Origin: Pseudoselenomonas ruminantium
GTDB lineage: Bacteria; Bacillota; Negativicutes; Selenomonadales; Selenomonadaceae
Direction of reading: 5' to 3'
NCBI GenBank assembly: GCA_902780915.1
Contig: CACZHK010000016.1
Span: 1-47,061 of the forward strand
DNA: 47,061 nt
Part shown: in pieces, positions 7,959-14,666 of the stretch
Position numbering within the stretch: position 1 is the stretch's first letter
How the letters are laid out: each line of letters starts with the position of its first letter
Program-made: the position numbers and the translations under genes
Notes under the pieces: generated by a model
Databases searched by the model: none
Told to the model about the DNA's origin: nothing
What the model saw: the letters and a program-made list of their open reading frames with translations, nothing else

Positions 7959-8420
7959 CTATCTGTCCCCACCAAAGCCTATCTGGCAGCATGTCACCCA
8001 CCCAGGGCGCCCCTGGAGCTTCACCTCCATTGCCTTGGTCTCTGCACTCCGGCGAATCTCAATGAAGATATTCTTGCGCTCCCCCAGGCTCCTCTGGACA
8101 ATCTCTACTGCCTTCAGCCAAGTGTACGCTTCCTGTCTCTCATCGTAGGCCACAGCTTTCAAGGCCTTGCGCTCTGTAGGGCTCCCCGGTAGATTTCCTC
8201 TCCCGCCCCCAACATTTTCTACCTTTCCTCCCTCTGGGAAGGCGCTCATCACAGAAGGCTGCCCCGCATCCACAACCGGCTCACCATCCACAACCCTCCG
8301 ACGTTCTTCCTCATACTCCTTCAGCAACTGATGATAATGAAGCAAATACCTCTCTGCTGTCCTCCTGTCAGATTCAATTTCCTTGATAACTGCCATACCT
8401 TCCTCATTTGAAGCCAGCAT
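7959..8420 (-). CDS. probable phage late transcription activator (RinA/ArpU-like)
   Basis: A 153-residue protein starting MLASNEEGMAVIKEIESDRR at ATG 8420, six bases after GGAGGG. It has an N-terminal helical region, a disordered Gly-rich middle, and a helical ERKALKAVAYDERQEAYTWL segment. Its size and position just before terS match RinA/ArpU-type late activators. The annotated C-terminus (TCCQIGFGGDR) looks atypical, while an overlapping alternative frame continues as LWWGQIVGRVADVHARLK before a stop, so a frameshift or small deletion near 7960-8010 is possible. Function is inferred mostly from position. Confidence 0.45.
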   Translation of the reverse strand: MLASNEEGMAVIKEIESDRRTAERYLLHYHQLLKEYEEERRRVVDGEPVVDAGQPSVMSAFPEGGKVENVGGGRGNLPGSPTERKALKAVAYDERQEAYTWLKAVEIVQRSLGERKNIFIEIRRSAETKAMEVKLQGRPGWVTCCQIGFGGDR

Positions 8421-8445
8421 ACTCGTCCCTCCATAATCCACACAT

Positions 8446-8655
8446 TCAGCCGTGCTGCTGCAGGCGCTTCATCATGCCCATATATTCTACCCATATCTCA
8501 TTGACCTGGGCGCTCATTTCTTTCAGCTGCTGCTCCATCCTTGCATTCTGCTCCTGCGCCTCCTGCAATTGACAATGAGTCACGCCCAGGCTGATCGCCA
8601 ACGCCACGCACAAACACGTGAGAAATACTGTAAGTTTATTTATCGTCTCTTTCAT
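8446..8655 (-). CDS. small membrane-anchored coiled-coil protein
   Basis: A 69-residue protein with one N-terminal membrane helix (LTVFLTCLCVALAISLGV) and a C-terminal heptad-like helix (LQEAQEQNARMEQQLKEM). ATG 8655 is seven bases after GAGAGGG. It overlaps the upstream gene by 20 bases. No function can be assigned; spanin- or Rz-like topology is a weak possibility. Confidence 0.5.
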   Translation of the reverse strand: MKETINKLTVFLTCLCVALAISLGVTHCQLQEAQEQNARMEQQLKEMSAQVNEIWVEYMGMMKRLQQHG

Positions 8656-8932
8656 GCTTTAACCCTCTCTTAATCTCTTGACTAAAACTTTTGCCATTGC
8701 GCTTTGCCAACTCCTTTTGAAGTTGTGCAATAAACTTATCTGCTTCCTGTTGGTCAATCCAATGCTCAGGATAAATCTGCTGGCACTCATTTATCATTTG
8801 CTCGACTTCCCATGTCTCAAAATCATGGATTCGTGCCATTATCTCGCCAGCTACAAGACCTAAAGCGTATGTCTGTCTTGGCAGTGCGTATCTCAAAGCG
8901 AAAATATAAACTGCCCTTTCATCTTTAGTCAT
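8636..8932 (-). CDS. hypothetical phage protein
   Basis: A 98-residue mostly helical protein beginning MTKDERAVYIFALRYALPRQ. ATG 8932 is preceded by GGAGGTAGACA. The segment QTYALGLVAGEIMARIHDFE resembles small phage proteins of unknown function. It overlaps its neighbours at both ends and so is translated as part of a tightly packed operon. Confidence 0.6.
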   Translation of the reverse strand: MTKDERAVYIFALRYALPRQTYALGLVAGEIMARIHDFETWEVEQMINECQQIYPEHWIDQQEADKFIAQLQKELAKRNGKSFSQEIKRGLKHERDDK

Positions 8933-9134
8933 TGTCTACCTCCGCTTCCAGCCACTTTATGCGCCCGTTAATGCAATCGCTAATATCCTGCCCATGCTCA
9001 ATCTCGCAACACACGATTTTGTAACGGCTCATCTTGTAATGTGCACAACAACTGCAATTATCAAGTTGTAAGTGCTCAATCCAGTGCGCTTTTTCTTCAA
9101 CAGTCATCTGATTGATTCTCTCGGCGTTTGTCAT
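8925..9134 (-). CDS. small cysteine-rich phage protein
   Basis: A 69-residue protein starting MTNAERINQMTVEEKAHWIE at ATG 9134, overlapping the previous stop as ATGA. Cysteines occur as CSCCAHYK and CC in the middle and one near the C-terminus, suggesting metal binding. Small proteins of this MTNAE/Cys type recur in phages of anaerobic Firmicutes. Function unknown. Confidence 0.6.
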   Translation of the reverse strand: MTNAERINQMTVEEKAHWIEHLQLDNCSCCAHYKMSRYKIVCCEIEHGQDISDCINGRIKWLEAEVDND

Positions 9135-9343
9135 TTTGTCCCCCACGCATCGTCTAATTCCCAATCCATCGGATAAGACCCTTGCATCATGCAGTAGTAA
9201 TCAACGCTGTCATGGACAGCAGACGAAACCTTAATCGAAAACACACAACCCTTGCATGACTCAGCTAAATTATTATTCCGGCTTCGGCAGTTGCTTCTGA
9301 CCTCCTTCGCCATCTCGACAAACTCCGCCGCATTTATCGTCAT
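9131..9343 (-). CDS. small cysteine-rich phage protein
   Basis: A 70-residue protein, MTINAAEFVEMAKEVRSNCR at the N-terminus, with ESCKGCVFS and YYCMMQG motifs that resemble the previous gene's cysteine arrangement. ATG 9343 has a GAGG site seven bases upstream. It overlaps a membrane-protein gene upstream by 71 bases. Function unknown. Confidence 0.55.
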   Translation of the reverse strand: MTINAAEFVEMAKEVRSNCRSRNNNLAESCKGCVFSIKVSSAVHDSVDYYCMMQGSYPMDWELDDAWGTK

Positions 9344-9503
9344 TTTTTCCTCGCCTCACAATCGCCCAGATAATTAAAGCCAATAACCCTACAGGCCAAC
9401 ACAGTCGATAATAATCAACATCAAATCCAAACCTAAACGCCAGCAACTCACCGAACAGCACGCCAGCGCACCAGTACCATGCTTCATTCTCTATCCTCGT
9501 CAT
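9273..9503 (-). CDS. small two-helix membrane protein
   Basis: A 76-residue protein with two hydrophobic stretches (WYWCAGVLFGELLAF and LCWPVGLLALIIWAIV) and a polar tail. ATG 9503 follows GAGGTGGAGTA and overlaps the previous stop (TAATG). The 71-base overlap with the next gene is unusually long, so the tail may be fortuitous. Function unknown. Confidence 0.45.
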   Translation of the reverse strand: MTRIENEAWYWCAGVLFGELLAFRFGFDVDYYRLCWPVGLLALIIWAIVRRGKNDDKCGGVCRDGEGGQKQLPKPE

Positions 9504-9643
9504 TACTCCACCTCGATATAAACTTCATCCTCTTGATGTGCTACATCCGCTATGTCGCACACCTCTCCGTATGAATCAATAACCCTTATTTCAGCCTCAG
9601 AATCAAATTCTTTAAGCATTTTGATTAAATCTTTCACTTTCAT
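9503..9643 (-). CDS. 46-residue phage protein
   Basis: A short reading frame encoding MKVKDLIKMLKEFDSEAEIR and an acidic strand-rich end (DEVYIEVE). It is linked to its neighbours by ATGA and TAATG overlaps, and a GAG-rich site precedes ATG 9643. The N-terminal helix followed by a short sheet (KDLIKMLKEFDSEAEIRV) is a pattern common in tiny phage proteins. Function unknown. Confidence 0.55.
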   Translation of the reverse strand: MKVKDLIKMLKEFDSEAEIRVIDSYGEVCDIADVAHQEDEVYIEVE

Positions 9644-9978
9644 TTCTCATCACTCTCAATCTCAGCCCTGCCCGTCAACAAGTCCTCCAACACAAAAGCG
9701 TCCATATCTACATACGGATTTTCCAGTCCGTACACCTCAAAGCCACGCTCAAGAAATCTCGCATCGTATCTATCGCCGTATCGGATAATGCAGAAACGCT
9801 CGCCTAACTTCTTGCCGAACATTGCCGCTACAGCTTCCATTTTATTTTGCTTGTTCACGTAATGATTTTGAATAATGCGCATCGCCCCAGCCAACACCTG
9901 TTCTTTTCTAAGTTCTATTAATTCGCCGTTTCTTCCGAGTAACTTGTCAAAATTATTCATTGCCGCATCTTGTTCCAT
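9640..9978 (-). CDS. hypothetical phage protein
   Basis: A 112-residue protein. I start it at ATG 9978 (MEQDAAMNNFDKLLGRNGEL) because GGAGG lies eight bases upstream, whereas earlier in-frame starts lack a site. It is helical at the N-terminus and ends in an acidic tail. Function unknown. Confidence 0.55.
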   Translation of the reverse strand: MEQDAAMNNFDKLLGRNGELIELRKEQVLAGAMRIIQNHYVNKQNKMEAVAAMFGKKLGERFCIIRYGDRYDARFLERGFEVYGLENPYVDMDAFVLEDLLTGRAEIESDEK

Positions 9979-9995
9979 TTTATGTTCCTCCATCG

Positions 9996-10352
9996 TCAGC
10001 ACTCATTTGCTTGATTTAGAGCCGCTAACATCTTCTTAGCCGCTTCAACAGCTTCTTCCTCTGTTTTAAAGACAAGACCAAGACTTATTATGATTTTATC
10101 AATATAGTCATTACTATAAGTAAAGCAACCATATAAAATATCTTCTGATACACTAGGGTAATAATACCTAATACCCTTTTTCAACCAACTATAGGGTTTG
10201 TATTCTTCTTCCAACCTCTCTAATGCCAACTTTGCACCTACGAAAATATCAAAATCATCTTCTGGGGAGCACTTAACAACCCCCACTTTCCCATCTTTCT
10301 TAGCAATAACTTTATTACCATTGACGATGATTTCAATTTTATTCTCTGCCAT
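9996..10352 (-). CDS. hypothetical phage protein
   Basis: A 118-residue protein starting MAENKIEIIVNGNKVIAKKD, with two short strands and a helix FVGAKLALERLEEE. The C-terminal FKTEEEAVEAAKKMLAAL is seen in many small phage proteins. It overlaps the gene before it by 14 bases and is joined to the next by a GAGTGCTGACGATG junction. AT content is higher than in neighbouring genes. Function unknown. Confidence 0.55.
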   Translation of the reverse strand: MAENKIEIIVNGNKVIAKKDGKVGVVKCSPEDDFDIFVGAKLALERLEEEYKPYSWLKKGIRYYYPSVSEDILYGCFTYSNDYIDKIIISLGLVFKTEEEAVEAAKKMLAALNQANEC

Positions 10353-10554
10353 CTTTACCACGCTTCCTAAACATCGGCTCTCCCTCTGGGCGATTTCGCA
10401 TACCTCTGTTATCCCAGAAATGACTACATTTGCCGTCTTTATAATGAATTTCGGTAAATATTGATTGCCAATACGGGTCTGCATATGCTGTATAACGATA
10501 GCATTTATTTTTCAACGGGCAATCATTGCCGTGACACATTGTTATATCTGCCAT
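10339..10554 (-). CDS. small cysteine-rich phage protein
   Basis: A 71-residue protein with CHGNDCPLKNKCYRY near the N-terminus and a later GKCSHFW, a four-cysteine arrangement suggesting a zinc or Fe-S site. It starts three bases after the previous stop in a GGAGGGCTGACGATG junction, in which the site overlaps the last codons of the upstream gene. Similar CPLK-x-x-C-YRY proteins occur in Firmicute phages. Function unknown. Confidence 0.6.
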   Translation of the reverse strand: MADITMCHGNDCPLKNKCYRYTAYADPYWQSIFTEIHYKDGKCSHFWDNRGMRNRPEGEPMFRKRGKDGRE

Positions 10555-10556
10555 CG

Positions 10557-10910
10557 TCAGCCCTCCTTGTCTTCATCAGCCAAATCTTTCAAGTCGGTAA
10601 TTGCGGCCATATATCCCCGGTCATAGTCTATGGCATTGTGCGGAAGTTCTATTAAATTTTCTTTTAATCTCTTAATTGCTTCATCCAGCGTCATCGTCGC
10701 CCTCCTGTTCCATGCTTCAATCACAGCTTCTTCATTTCCGTACTTGCCCCAACAATATCCCATGTCAACCGCTTCACTGTCTAACCCAAAATAAATTCCG
10801 CATCTATCGCACACAGCGTAATAGCCACGCTCGTAGTCCTGATTATTTTGATAGTCGATTTTCATTTCCCCACCGCAAAACGGGCACCTTTTCAGCTCAA
10901 CTTCTGTCAT
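10557..10910 (-). CDS. Lar-like zinc-ribbon protein fused to a second small protein
   Basis: A 117-residue protein starting MTEVELKRCPFCGGEMKIDY at ATG 10910. Residues 1-72 form a Lar-type zinc ribbon (CPFCGG, CDRCG, and the family-typical EEAVIEAWNRR), a group linked to restriction alleviation. Residues 73-117 begin MTLDEAIKRLKENL. That internal Met (ATG 10694) is preceded by AGGAGGGCGACG, almost identical to the start junctions of neighbouring genes. The gene therefore looks like two ancestral small genes merged in frame, and the second could still be translated separately. Confidence 0.65.
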   Translation of the reverse strand: MTEVELKRCPFCGGEMKIDYQNNQDYERGYYAVCDRCGIYFGLDSEAVDMGYCWGKYGNEEAVIEAWNRRATMTLDEAIKRLKENLIELPHNAIDYDRGYMAAITDLKDLADEDKEG

Positions 10911-10912
10911 CG

Positions 10913-11116
10913 TCAGTCCTCCCACTTCCACGGTGTAGCCATAAAATCTCCGTCAACGCACTGAACATATAAACAGTTAGGACATGATAAATTATCTACT
11001 GCGATTCTGACTCTACCTGTTTCTAAAAAATTAGCATCATACTCTTTTTCTTTGTACGTTACAGCAACCATTTCACAACCGCACTTTGGACACTTCAATT
11101 CGCCCGCTATCATCAT
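10913..11116 (-). CDS. small zinc-ribbon phage protein
   Basis: A 67-residue protein starting MMIAGELKCPKCGCEMVAVT at ATG 11116 (AAAGGAGGGG upstream). Two CxxC pairs (CPKC and CPNC) frame a strand-rich middle, consistent with one zinc ribbon. It ends WKWED, whose codons overlap the next gene's GGAGGACTGACGATG start junction. Function unknown. Confidence 0.6.
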   Translation of the reverse strand: MMIAGELKCPKCGCEMVAVTYKEKEYDANFLETGRVRIAVDNLSCPNCLYVQCVDGDFMATPWKWED

Positions 11117-11243
11117 TACTTCCCCTCCTTTCACTACAAACCCAACATTTCAAAGCATCCAATTTTTCCACAAATCTTCCCACGTAATAAATCACGTAAA
11201 GCATGAGAGAAACGATAAATGGAATAGTGTATTTAATCTTCAT
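11073..11243 (-). CDS. small membrane protein
   Basis: A 56-residue protein with one N-terminal membrane helix (YTIPFIVSLMLYVIYYVG) and a basic/polar tail with CWVC. ATG 11243 lies in a GAGAGGGCTGACAATG junction. It overlaps the following gene by 44 bases. Function unknown. Confidence 0.45.
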   Translation of the reverse strand: MKIKYTIPFIVSLMLYVIYYVGRFVEKLDALKCWVCSERRGSNDDSGRIEVSKVRL

Positions 11244-11385
11244 TGTCAGCCCTCTCTTCTCTATCAGGACAATATTTTGTAATGCACCACATACCACCGA
11301 CACAATCTTTGCATATGTTTTTACATTTTGTTTTCCGCTGTCGGCACGTATAACAGAGACATTTTAAGCATTTATTTTCTGCCAT
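11233..11385 (-). CDS. small cysteine-rich protein
   Basis: A 50-residue protein with nine cysteines starting MAENKCLKCLCYTCRQRKTK. ATG 11385 follows AGGTG. The dense CxxC pattern suggests metal binding, possibly two sites. Function unknown. Confidence 0.5.
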   Translation of the reverse strand: MAENKCLKCLCYTCRQRKTKCKNICKDCVGGMWCITKYCPDREERADNED

Positions 11386-11423
11386 TTTTAACACCTGCCA
11401 CTTTATTAATAACATCTATCACG

Positions 11424-11624
11424 TTATCGACTGCCGTATTCATGCCCCGTGTCCTCTGTCAATCTCCACTCCTCTGGGCAGGCATTAAGCACGCAACCGC
11501 CCTGAGCGAATACACAGCCGTTACAGCAATCACCACCCAAATTAGCCTCTCCTGTCTCACGACAATGCAGCTTAATGAGTTTTGCCAACATGAGCAGGGT
11601 TTTATCTTTTTTAGCTTTCGTCAT
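11424..11624 (-). CDS. small cysteine-rich phage protein
   Basis: A 66-residue protein with GGDCCNGCVFAQGGCVLNAC, a compact five-cysteine region resembling the ESCKGCVFS motif of the gene at 9131-9343. ATG 11624 follows GGAGGACGAGGACG. Function unknown. Confidence 0.55.
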   Translation of the reverse strand: MTKAKKDKTLLMLAKLIKLHCRETGEANLGGDCCNGCVFAQGGCVLNACPEEWRLTEDTGHEYGSR

Positions 11625-11826
11625 CGTCCTCGTCCTCCAGCTTGATTACTATAAGCGAATTTTTGCTTATCTTTCGCCCTTCGTGTCGCTTGTGGGCGGC
11701 AGGAGAAGATGCAAAATACAATGCACTTTTTTTGACACCCCATTTCACAGCAAGCTCTTGCATCGTACCGATGTCAACAAATCTATCTCCACGGTACATA
11801 GCGTACTCAGTGCGAATCGTCCTCAC
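11611..11826 (-). CDS. HTH-like small phage protein
   Basis: A 71-residue protein. After YRGDRFVDIGTMQELAVKWG comes VKKSALYFASSPAAHKR, a helix-turn-helix-like pair followed by a strand and an acidic tail. This layout recurs in small phage proteins of Firmicutes. The start is GTG 11826, with GGAG ten bases upstream; an ATG nine codons later has no site. It overlaps both neighbours. Confidence 0.55.
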   Translation of the reverse strand: MRTIRTEYAMYRGDRFVDIGTMQELAVKWGVKKSALYFASSPAAHKRHEGRKISKNSLIVIKLEDEDDDES

Positions 11827-11989
11827 CTTCTTTCAGCTCCACCCTACGCCCAACAGGAATATTATCGTCAATCGTCACCCTGCCACACTTGGCGCAGACT
11901 ATCTTGTCCCGGTGCTGTCTATCCTCGGCTCGGATAATCCTTGCCCAGGCACCGCAGGAACACTCTATATACTCGCCGTAACTCCTCAT
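11807..11989 (-). CDS. small zinc-ribbon phage protein
   Basis: A 60-residue protein starting MRSYGEYIECSCGAWARIIR. Two CxC/CxxC pairs (CSCG and CAKCG) form a likely zinc ribbon, followed by VTIDDNIPVGRRVELKEG. It overlaps the previous stop as ATGA. Function unknown. Confidence 0.55.
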   Translation of the reverse strand: MRSYGEYIECSCGAWARIIRAEDRQHRDKIVCAKCGRVTIDDNIPVGRRVELKEGEDDSH

Positions 11990-12330
11990 CCTTCCCACGG
12001 CTTATCGCACACCGGGCACCGACTGCCGGTCATGTCTCTTTCATGCCCGCAGATGGGGCAGGTGCCATCACCCCTGCCGCCGTTGTAGCCCCAAAACTCG
12101 ACAATAGTGTTCTTCCCGTCGTCTAAGAATCCCTGATACCCGTCATCAGCCGCCCGTCCCTTTATGGCGCACACCATGAATTCATCCTCTATCTCTTCAT
12201 TCAGATTCTTATCCACGATGAATTCTTCAATTTCGTCCAGCGTGGGCTGACGCTGGCTGCCGATGAAGCGGTATGTCCAGCGGCGGTCATCGCCATACTC
12301 CTTCTCAAAAGTGATTTTGTTCCTTGCCAA
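11986..12330 (-). CDS. zinc-ribbon phage protein
   Basis: A 114-residue protein starting at TTG 12330 (AAGGAG eight bases upstream). The C-terminus has CPICGHERDMTGSRCPVC, a clear four-cysteine zinc ribbon. The N-terminal half is helical with an acidic DEIEEFIVDKNLNEEIEDEF stretch. Function unknown. Confidence 0.6.
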   Translation of the reverse strand: MARNKITFEKEYGDDRRWTYRFIGSQRQPTLDEIEEFIVDKNLNEEIEDEFMVCAIKGRAADDGYQGFLDDGKNTIVEFWGYNGGRGDGTCPICGHERDMTGSRCPVCDKPWEG

Positions 12331-12342
12331 TCAGCTCACTCC

Positions 12343-12501
12343 TTATGCTCGGCCTTCAGATTTATTATTGTTTTTCTCCCGGGTCTTAATGAATTGAACC
12401 AGCTTGCTCCAATCAGAATTCAACTTCCATGCGAATGCAGCCATGACGGCGGCAGACAGCATGGACACCGTGGCCAGGATAGCCAGCAATGTCTCCATCA
12501 T
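12343..12501 (-). CDS. small membrane protein
   Basis: A 52-residue protein with one N-terminal membrane helix (LLAILATVSMLSAAVMAAFA) and a basic polar tail (KTREKNNNKSEGRA). ATG 12501 has GGAGGGAAA directly upstream and overlaps the previous stop. Function unknown. Confidence 0.55.
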   Translation of the reverse strand: MMETLLAILATVSMLSAAVMAAFAWKLNSDWSKLVQFIKTREKNNNKSEGRA

Positions 12502-12779
12502 TTTCCCTCCTCGTTCCTGCTGGTGGCGAAGGCCATCATCACGCGCATGGCGGCGTTTATCAGATGCGGCTCATCACGGTCGCCCTTGCGGTAGAGGTTG
12601 ATATGCCGGAGCGCCCTGGCAAGATGCTCATCCGTTGGAATCGTCCGCCAGGTCTCGCCGGGATGCTTCACGGCCCCGGCGGTCAGCCCCCTGGCAACCT
12701 CGTCTAGCCAGGCTGGGTCAAGGTAGCGGTATTCATTGTCTTCCTGATCCTGCGGATAAGCCGCTTTAGTCTCACTCAT
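12498..12779 (-). CDS. DUF5664 family phage protein
   Basis: A 93-residue protein starting MSETKAAYPQDQEDNEYRYL. The core LDPAWLDEVARGLTAGAVKH, then HLARALRHINLYRKGD and HLINAAMRVMMAFA, matches the DUF5664 (dATP/dGTP diphosphohydrolase N-terminal-like) proteins of phages, with conserved histidines spaced like metal ligands. A role in nucleotide metabolism is likely but unproven. ATG 12779 is eight bases after AGGAGG. Confidence 0.75.
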   Translation of the reverse strand: MSETKAAYPQDQEDNEYRYLDPAWLDEVARGLTAGAVKHPGETWRTIPTDEHLARALRHINLYRKGDRDEPHLINAAMRVMMAFATSRNEEGK

Positions 12780-12961
12780 CACTCAATCCTCCTAAACCCT
12801 TCATACGCAAATAGGTAAAGTTCTCTCTCAGCTTCATCCTTTGTCCCATACACCGCCATCACCTTCGGCTTCCTGCCCTGGCGATACTCCATGACAGCAT
12901 ATCCTTTCTGCCGAGGCTCAATCTTGAATGACCTCGTCTTGGTCAAGTTCTGATAGACCAT
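12779..12961 (-). CDS. hypothetical phage protein
   Basis: A 60-residue protein starting MVYQNLTKTRSFKIEPRQKG, with strands and a C-terminal helix KDEAERELYLFAYEGFRRIE. ATG 12961 follows GGGAGG. It overlaps both neighbours by TGA/ATG. Function unknown. Confidence 0.55.
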   Translation of the reverse strand: MVYQNLTKTRSFKIEPRQKGYAVMEYRQGRKPKVMAVYGTKDEAERELYLFAYEGFRRIE

Positions 12962-13146
12962 CAGACTTCCTCCCAATTCATGGATTTAGCAAGGCTGTCC
13001 AGCTTGCGCTGGGCATCGTGCTTGTATTCGTCCTCAGCCAAGATGGCGACAATCTTTCCTTCCCAGTCCCGCTCAACTACCGCATATTCAAGCACCACCA
13101 GCTCGACTGCAATCGTGTGCCCCGTCCGGGGATTCCTGTATTTCAT
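12961..13146 (-). CDS. hypothetical phage protein
   Basis: A 61-residue protein, MKYRNPRTGHTIAVELVVLE at the start, with a C-terminal helix DAQRKLDSLAKSM. Its layout (short strands, then a helix rich in charged residues) resembles the next gene's product and the two may share ancestry. Function unknown. Confidence 0.55.
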   Translation of the reverse strand: MKYRNPRTGHTIAVELVVLEYAVVERDWEGKIVAILAEDEYKHDAQRKLDSLAKSMNWEEV

Positions 13147-13439
13147 TCTGTCACCGCCTCAAGCAAATGCTTATGCCTTACAAAATAACATCCCGGCGCT
13201 TTAAGCCCTAAGGCCGTGCCGATTTCCTCCCAGGACATGCCCGCCTCCCTCATAGCCGCCATTTCGCGTGTTCGCTCGACATGGTTTACCATCCTGCGAC
13301 CAGGTCCAGCCAGTGGAGTCCCCGTTTCATAGAGGCTGAATGCATCTTCTACAGATGTGGGGGCGGCGCGCAGGATGGCGATGCACAGCGCCCCGTAGTT
13401 CGCCGCATGTATGATGTCTAAAGTGTCGCTTCTCCGCAT
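13143..13439 (-). CDS. HTH domain phage protein
   Basis: A 98-residue protein starting MRRSDTLDIIHAANYGALCI. The C-terminal MREAGMSWEEIGTALGLKAP is a clear helix-turn-helix, so it probably binds DNA. ATG 13439 has GGAG eight bases upstream and overlaps the preceding gene by 22 bases. No operator or target can be named. Confidence 0.65.
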   Translation of the reverse strand: MRRSDTLDIIHAANYGALCIAILRAAPTSVEDAFSLYETGTPLAGPGRRMVNHVERTREMAAMREAGMSWEEIGTALGLKAPGCYFVRHKHLLEAVTE

Positions 13440-13798
13440 TTTGCAAACTCCGCCTCCACATCGAAACCACATTCGTCCATGAGGATTTCCTTCACCACGC
13501 CGGCAGTCAGCTTCTCTCTGTAGCAATCAGCTGTAAATTCGTTGAAATCATGCAGGAAGTCCCTCAGACGCTTACCGCCATACCCGCGCCGACACCTCAG
13601 GAACATTAGGACAACCATCAACAGGTCTCCTGCCATGCGAGGGGCAAATTCCTGGTCAACATGCTGGCAGGCGTTCCGGCTGATTTCATTGACCACCTCA
13701 GCTTTCATGGCCGTGAGGGCGGCCTTTGCTTCTATTGCCGACATTCCCTGCATCTTCCGCTGCAGCTCCCTGGACTTCCTTCTTGTTATGCTTGCCAT
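13418..13798 (-). CDS. hypothetical phage protein
   Basis: A 126-residue helical protein with a basic N-terminus (MASITRRKSRELQRKMQGMS). ATG 13798 follows GGGAGG and overlaps the previous stop (TAATG). The middle LLMVVLMFLRCRRGYGGKRL and FNEFTADCYREK resemble small phage proteins of unknown role. Confidence 0.55.
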   Translation of the reverse strand: MASITRRKSRELQRKMQGMSAIEAKAALTAMKAEVVNEISRNACQHVDQEFAPRMAGDLLMVVLMFLRCRRGYGGKRLRDFLHDFNEFTADCYREKLTAGVVKEILMDECGFDVEAEFAKCGEATL

Positions 13799-14100
13799 TA
13801 CTTCTGCCTCCCTATGTGCTTCACGCGGTCATGCTCCTCTGCCTGCTTGGCATTGTTCCAGCGGTCAATGGTGCCCACCAGGTAGCCGGTGATGCGCCGG
13901 ATGCGCTCGAAGCGCACATTGTCAGCTGCATATGATAGCGTCACCATGTCCGGCGCTTTGCCTGGTGCCACAGCAAGCGTCCTCAGTTTCCCTTCTACAT
14001 GCTCCCTGGCATAGCCTACATATGCCCTGGCCTCATCTTCGGTGAAGTCCGGCAGGTTTTCTGCCGTGACCTCCACTCCGTCAATCATCATTGTGCTCAT
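13798..14100 (-). CDS. NrdD C-terminus-like small phage protein
   Basis: A 100-residue protein. Its second half, FERIRRITGYLVGTIDRWNN followed by AKQAEEHDRVKH, resembles the extreme C-terminus of anaerobic ribonucleotide reductase NrdD, the glycyl-radical region, but no radical-loop glycine context or metal-site cysteines are present. It may mimic or bind NrdD, or simply be an exapted fragment. ATG 14100 is nine bases after GGAGG. Confidence 0.6.
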   Translation of the reverse strand: MSTMMIDGVEVTAENLPDFTEDEARAYVGYAREHVEGKLRTLAVAPGKAPDMVTLSYAADNVRFERIRRITGYLVGTIDRWNNAKQAEEHDRVKHIGRQK

Positions 14101-14251
14101 AACCTAAATCCTCCATCAGCCTTTCTCTGAATTCCTCTTTGGTCATGATGTGCCGTTTCTCCAGCGGGTAATATATCGGATAGTCCATAGCCCCTCTACG
14201 CGATTTGCTTTCCGGGCTGGTATCACTTTTCTTCCTGCGTTTCGGCATCAT
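14081..14251 (-). CDS. 56-residue basic phage protein
   Basis: A short frame starting MMPKRRKKSDTSPESKSRRG at ATG 14251, with GGAGGTG eight bases upstream. The second half has MTKEEFRERLMEDLGYEHND. It overlaps the previous and next genes by 29 and 20 bases. The basic head followed by an acidic helix could bind nucleic acid. Function unknown. Confidence 0.5.
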   Translation of the reverse strand: MMPKRRKKSDTSPESKSRRGAMDYPIYYPLEKRHIMTKEEFRERLMEDLGYEHNDD

Positions 14252-14666
14252 TTTCCACACCTCCCGGCCACCTTAGTTCCGCCAGCAGATATTGCATATC
14301 ACTGCTGAATTTTCTTAGTTCTCTTTTGGCTGCAGAGAGCTCTTCCTCACTCCATGGTCCTTCGTATAAAATCCTTGCCCCCCACTTGGGGTCTTCACAC
14401 AATCTGCATCCGCCCCCGCGCAGGTAATAGAGAACTGCTGCCAGTCCTGCATCTATCCTCCTGGCTCTGGCGAAGAGCATCATCCAATCAAAACTGTCCT
14501 CCGGGCATTCCTCATACCTGGGATCAGGCATACATGCTTCCAGTTTCTCTGTGCCGGTGCGGCGGATTTCCTGCAAAGCCGCAAATTCTACCCTCTGCAC
14601 CATGGGCACAATCTCGCTCATAGGCGAACATAATGTCGAAATATCCGGCCATTTTTTGTATTCCAT
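14223..14666 (-). CDS. hypothetical phage protein
   Basis: A 147-residue protein starting MEYKKWPDISTLCSPMSEIV. It has a helical middle (FDWMMLFARARRIDAGLAAV) and a GGGCRLCEDPKWG segment. The site GGAGGTG is ten bases before ATG 14666 and lies in an AGGTG/CACCT inverted repeat that could mask it. It is the first gene after a 290-base non-coding stretch. Function unknown. Confidence 0.55.
   Translation of the reverse strand: MEYKKWPDISTLCSPMSEIVPMVQRVEFAALQEIRRTGTEKLEACMPDPRYEECPEDSFDWMMLFARARRIDAGLAAVLYYLRGGGCRLCEDPKWGARILYEGPWSEEELSAAKRELRKFSSDMQYLLAELRWPGGVENDAETQEEK

Noticed and set aside
9552..9788. A 78-codon plus-strand open frame.
   Set aside because: It overlaps two tightly coupled minus-strand genes with good ribosome sites and has low-complexity composition.
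11372..11443. A 23-codon minus-strand frame (MNTAVDNVIDVINKVAGVKN).
   Set aside because: It fills the gap between two small genes but has no good ribosome site; too short to support.
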